From Paracoccaceae bacterium (lineage in GTDB: Bacteria; Pseudomonadota; Alphaproteobacteria; Rhodobacterales; Rhodobacteraceae), in assembly GCA_029881635.1 (NCBI GenBank), contig JAOUMG010000050.1:1-8777 (forward strand): a stretch of DNA of 8,777 bases. Direction: 5' to 3'. The notes under the pieces were generated by a model, which made no database searches, was not told the DNA's origin, and was given only the letters and a program-made list of their open reading frames with translations. Positions 6,703 to 8,777 of the stretch are shown in pieces (positions within the stretch are counted from its first letter, which is position 1; each line of letters begins with the position of its first letter). A program made the position numbers and the translations under genes.

Positions 6703-7158
6703 ATGCGCAAGTTTCTGGTGGTACTCGATGACAGCCGTGAATGCCTGAACGCAATGCGGTTCGCAGCCCTCAGGGCGGGTCATACGGGCGGCGGCGTGAC
6801 GATATTGTCAGTCATTCCGCCGGAAGAATTCCAGCACTGGATCGGTGTCGCCGATATCATGCGCCAAGAAGCGCGGGAGCGGATCGAGGCGCATTTCGAA
6901 GTCTTTGCAAAATGGATGCGCGACCGGCAGGGGATCGAGCCCAACCTTGTCATCCGCGAGGGTGAGCCGGTGACAGAAATACTGGCACTGATCCGCGAGG
7001 ATCCCGATATCGGTGTGCTTGTTCTGGGCGCGGGCGTGGACAAGAACGGGCCGGGACCACTGGTCATGCAGATGTCCCGCAATTCCGGCGATTTGCCTAT
7101 TCCGGTGACGATCGTTCCGGGGGAAATGTCGAAAGAACGGCTGGAAGCGATCACCTGA
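6703..7158 (+). CDS. Universal stress protein (UspA family)
   Basis: This 151-residue single-domain protein is probably cytoplasmic. The first beta strand with the conserved acidic pair (KFLVVLDDS, 3-11) is followed by NAMRFAALRA. The second strand is VTILSVIPP (32-40) with EFQHWIG after it. Strand four is VLVLGAG (105-111), and PIPVTIVPG (132-140) corresponds to the usual cPVlvV end. The ATP-binding pattern G-x2-G-x9-G-(S/T) is not intact: GAG at 109-111 is followed by DKNGPGPLV, without a GS pair, so nucleotide binding is doubtful. Such proteins are usually induced by starvation or oxidative stress, and the exact role is unknown. GGGGAG (6692-6697) lies 5 bases before the ATG. It follows the aminotransferase by 56 bp with no clear terminator between, so the two may be co-transcribed. 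Confidence 0.88.
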   Translation: MRKFLVVLDDSRECLNAMRFAALRAGHTGGGVTILSVIPPEEFQHWIGVADIMRQEARERIEAHFEVFAKWMRDRQGIEPNLVIREGEPVTEILALIREDPDIGVLVLGAGVDKNGPGPLVMQMSRNSGDLPIPVTIVPGEMSKERLEAIT

Positions 7159-7193
7159 AAAGGTATGAAACAGCAGGCGTTAGCCGTGCAATG

Positions 7194-7221
7194 CACAAGG
7201 CGGGTTTCAACCCGCCCTGTG
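7194..7221. terminator. Likely bidirectional terminator hairpin between convergent genes
   Basis: Arms GGCGGG(TT) at 7199-7206 and (AA)CCCGCC at 7209-7216 form a strong stem around TTTCAA. An outer CACA (7194-7197) pairs with TGTG (7218-7221) across one mismatch. It lies between the stops of the stress protein (7158, plus) and the DUF1330 gene (7238, minus). There is no T-run on either strand, so it is a structural candidate only. Confidence 0.6.
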
Positions 7222-7237
7222 TATCCAGCAATTCGGG

Positions 7238-7564
7238 TCAGCCAGCGGCGAGATAGGGGATGGTTCCGGCAATATCGGTATCATCTATCAGGCTGAAATT
7301 GCTGATGCTTCCTGCCTGACGTGCCTTGCCAAAGGGCGCGTATTCCGGGTCATTGGCGAATTTATCGACTGCGGCGCGCGACGGGAATTCGATGATGGCG
7401 ATCAGCGTGCCATTATTGGCGGAGCCCTCCAGCGTTTCGATATTGCCGCTGCGCGACAGATACCGCCCCCCATGCTTTTCGACGATCTTGTGGACATGGG
7501 TCGCATAGTCCGGCACCCAGGCATCGTTGGTCACTTTGATATCGGCAATCAGATAGACACTCAT
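7238..7564 (-). CDS. DUF1330 family protein
   Basis: This small cytoplasmic protein of 108 residues is of the DUF1330 type (dimeric alpha/beta-barrel, ferredoxin-like fold). The start MSVYLIADIKVTN, the segment HGGRYLSRSG (31-40), the strand GTLIAIIEFPS (52-62) with AAVDKFANDPEYAPF after it (64-78), and length near 100 all fit the family. No biochemical function is established for the family as a whole. The frame is open to 7624, but the ATG at 7564 has GGAG at 7572-7575 with a 7-base spacer and begins exactly at the domain, so the 20 extra residues are rejected. It is divergent from the HxlR-type regulator across 181 bp, which suggests, without proof, that it is a target of that regulator. 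It converges with the stress protein gene over a strong hairpin. Confidence 0.88.
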   Translation of the reverse strand: MSVYLIADIKVTNDAWVPDYATHVHKIVEKHGGRYLSRSGNIETLEGSANNGTLIAIIEFPSRAAVDKFANDPEYAPFGKARQAGSISNFSLIDDTDIAGTIPYLAAG

Positions 7565-7649
7565 GATGGTTCTCCGCTGGTTGACGGGTCCTGAAACATC
7601 CTGTCTCCGGTACCCTTGATCCACCCTGCGCTACCGAAGCAGGCCCGAT

Positions 7650-7734
7650 CCAGTTTCCAATCTGTACTGGCCGATTCAATTTCTGTACTAGCGTGCAACG
7701 CCCTTGCCCCATAGGCTTGATCCAGCGGGGATCA
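7650..7734. promoter_or_regulatory. Repeat-rich divergent control region between DUF1330 and HxlR genes
   Basis: The 181-bp spacer (7565-7745) holds several repeats. TCTGTACTGGC (7661-7671) recurs as TCTGTACTAGC (7682-7692), a direct repeat with one mismatch and a 21-bp period, about two helical turns. CCAGT (7650-7654) and ACTGG (7666-7670) form an inverted repeat. TGATCC (7718-7723) and GGATCA (7729-7734) form another just before the Shine-Dalgarno sequence of the regulator. CTTGATCCA occurs at 7615-7623 and 7716-7724. HxlR proteins bind as dimers and often control a divergent gene and themselves, so these are operator candidates. No clear -35/-10 pair could be assigned. Confidence 0.4.
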
Positions 7735-7745
7735 GGGAGAGTGCG

Positions 7746-8438
7746 ATGACACAAGCAGGTTATAAACAATTCTGCCCGGTGGCGATGGCGGCAGAGGTTC
7801 TGTGTACGCGTTGGACCATGGTCCTGGTCCGCGAACTCGTCGCCGGAACCACGCGTTTCAACGATCTGCGGCGCGGGGTTCCAAAGATGTCACCGGCGCT
7901 GTTGTCGACCCGCCTGAAAGAGCTAGAGATGGCCGGCATCGTCGAGCGACGACCAGTTCCCGCAGAAAAAGGCGTGTATGGCTATCACCTTACGGATGCG
8001 GGAAAAGATCTGCGCCCTCTGGTCGAAACCTTGGGTCTTTGGGGCCAGAAATGGGTGGAATCCTCGGCCACGCTCAAAAACCTCGATCCGTCGCTGCTCA
8101 TGTGGGACATGCGCCGCAACCTGAACCCTGCTCCTTTGCCCGACAGGCGCGTGGTGGTTCAGTTTGAATATGCTGATCTTCCGGCCAGCAAGAGCCTCTG
8201 GTGGCTTGTCGTTGAACCGAAGGGCGAGGTGGATCTTTGCTGGTCAGATCCCGGGTTTGAGATTGACCTCTATCTGACCACCGACCTGCGCACGATGACC
8301 GCAATCTGGATGGGGCTGGAAACCGTCGACGGGGCCAGCGACAAGATCGAGGTTCTGGGCGCAAAGGGTTTGCGTGAAACGATGCAGGTGTGGCTGGGGC
8401 TCAGCCCCTTTGCCAAACAACGCAAGCTGGTCGCCTGA
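7746..8438 (+). CDS. HxlR-type winged-helix transcriptional regulator with C-terminal extension
   Basis: This 230-residue DNA-binding regulator has its HxlR winged helix at about residues 8-100. CPVAMAAEVLCTRWTMVLVREL (10-31) carries Cys10 at the position conserved in HxlR proteins, several of which sense quinones, aldehydes or oxidants through it. The recognition region is FNDLRRGVPKMSPALLSTRLKELEMAGIVERRP, and the wing includes YGYHLTDAG (78-86). Typical HxlR proteins are only about 100-150 residues. The extra 110 or so residues (from about 115) have alternating strands and helices and may be an SCP2-like ligand pocket, as in some longer relatives; this is an inference from pattern only. 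The ATG at 7746 has GGGAG (7735-7739) with a 6-base spacer; an in-frame TTG at 7704 is rejected. It is divergent from the DUF1330 gene, its most plausible target, and converges on the DUF2235 gene with a 19-base gap. Confidence 0.88.
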   Translation: MTQAGYKQFCPVAMAAEVLCTRWTMVLVRELVAGTTRFNDLRRGVPKMSPALLSTRLKELEMAGIVERRPVPAEKGVYGYHLTDAGKDLRPLVETLGLWGQKWVESSATLKNLDPSLLMWDMRRNLNPAPLPDRRVVVQFEYADLPASKSLWWLVVEPKGEVDLCWSDPGFEIDLYLTTDLRTMTAIWMGLETVDGASDKIEVLGAKGLRETMQVWLGLSPFAKQRKLVA

Positions 8439-8467
8439 GGCCAATGGTCGCCGGGGATCATTGGCCT
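8438..8467. terminator. Hairpin spanning the ends of two convergent genes, candidate bidirectional terminator
   Basis: AGGCCAATG (8438-8446) and CATTGGCCT (8459-8467) are perfect 9-bp complements around a 12-base loop. The left arm begins at the last base of the HxlR stop codon and the right arm contains part of the DUF2235 stop codon (8458-8460). No T-run follows on either strand, so termination is inferred only from position and stem strength. Confidence 0.5.
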
Positions 8468-8777
8468 GGCAGGTTGGCGGGCTGATAGTTTGGCAGCTTG
8501 TCCATCCGGTCAGCCACCGACGGGTCTATGGCCGCGCCTGCATCCACGAACCTTGGTTCGGCGCGGGGCAGATAGAACCCAAGCCAAGCAGGTCGGTTGC
8601 CTTCGCGGTACTTGACCTGCTTGGGAATCCATTCCAGCAACTTCCAGGCGCCCTTCAATGATTGATGCATCATCGCGGTGGCCGAAGGCGGCACATAGAC
8701 GTGGTTGCTGCCTTTGCGTTCCTTGCCATGGCCAAGGTGGTTCAGCATGGCGGTGTTGATACGCAGGCCAGCGGCCT
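8458..8777 (-). CDS. DUF2235 family protein, C-terminal part (5' end outside window)
   Basis: About 105 C-terminal residues are visible, and the frame stays open through the right edge, so the ATG at 8748 is internal; AAGLRINTAM reads through it. The segments HQSLKGAWKLLEWIPKQ, then a variable region, then AIDPSVADRM and the terminal YQPANLPGQ match the end of DUF2235 proteins (HpSV and YrPaNL patterns). DUF2235 is an uncharacterised alpha/beta-hydrolase-like domain, related to the Tle1-type phospholipase effectors of type VI secretion but also common as a stand-alone cytoplasmic protein. The catalytic GxSxG region would lie outside the window, so no activity can be judged. Its stop codon lies 19 bases from that of the convergent HxlR gene. 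The identification rests on the C-terminal pattern alone. Confidence 0.75.
   Translation of the reverse strand, partial: AAGLRINTAMLNHLGHGKERKGSNHVYVPPSATAMMHQSLKGAWKLLEWIPKQVKYREGNRPAWLGFYLPRAEPRFVDAGAAIDPSVADRMDKLPNYQPANLPGQ

Noticed and set aside
5954..6754. Long 266-codon open frame on the minus strand opposite the aminotransferase gene
   Set aside because: It is a mirror of a strongly supported coding gene in GC-rich DNA. Its translation is rich in Cys, His, Arg and Gly, has no recognisable domain, and the aminotransferase motifs on the other strand are intact.
1..8777. CRISPR arrays, tRNA or rRNA genes, defence-system or toxin-antitoxin genes
   Set aside because: I looked for regular repeat-spacer structure, tRNA-like cloverleafs and small paired genes and saw none. 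All clear genes belong to glycan, metabolic, stress or regulatory families.

Overview
The window looks like chromosomal DNA of an alphaproteobacterium, most likely of the Rhodobacteraceae (Roseobacter group). The grounds are gene content, protein style (notably the class IV aminotransferase) and GC-rich coding bias. This is recognition by eye, not a database result.

Layout. (1) Bases 1-762 hold a decayed IS3-family transposase on the minus strand. It has frameshifts, in-frame stops and a 36-bp insertion, and runs off the left edge. (2) Bases 907-4537, minus strand, hold a surface-glycan gene set. In transcription order it is an extended-SDR sugar epimerase/reductase (3572-4537), a small initiating sugar-1-phosphate transferase (2986-3597, overlapping the SDR gene by 26 bp), and a large membrane-bound UDP-HexNAc 4,6-dehydratase of the PglF/WbpM/CapD type (907-2811). 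(3) Divergently, a Wza-type outer-membrane polysaccharide export lipoprotein (4591-5706) follows a short spacer. (4) Downstream on the plus strand are a branched-chain-type class IV aminotransferase (5777-6646) and a universal stress protein (6703-7158). (5) A DUF1330 protein (7238-7564, minus) lies divergent from an HxlR-type regulator (7746-8438, plus). (6) The C-terminal part of a DUF2235 protein (8458 to the right edge, minus) ends the window.

How the genes work together. The dehydratase, SDR and transferase have the composition expected for making a UDP-6-deoxy-HexNAc (QuiNAc- or FucNAc-like) and loading it as the first sugar on the undecaprenyl phosphate carrier. The lipoprotein would export the finished polymer. 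Flippase, polymerase, co-polymerase/tyrosine kinase and further glycosyltransferases are not in the window, so this is a fragment or edge of a polysaccharide locus. The aminotransferase and stress-protein genes look like ordinary chromosomal neighbours. The DUF1330/HxlR pair resembles a regulator with a divergent target gene.

I see no clearly new biological system. The points most worth a second look are a perfect 9-bp-arm palindrome at the start of the SDR gene (with an unresolved start codon), the possible 6-deoxy-HexNAc initiation module, repeats between DUF1330 and HxlR, and a hairpin that overlaps the stop codons of two convergent genes. Several genes have long in-frame 5' extensions, and I chose internal starts for them from Shine-Dalgarno position and family N-termini.
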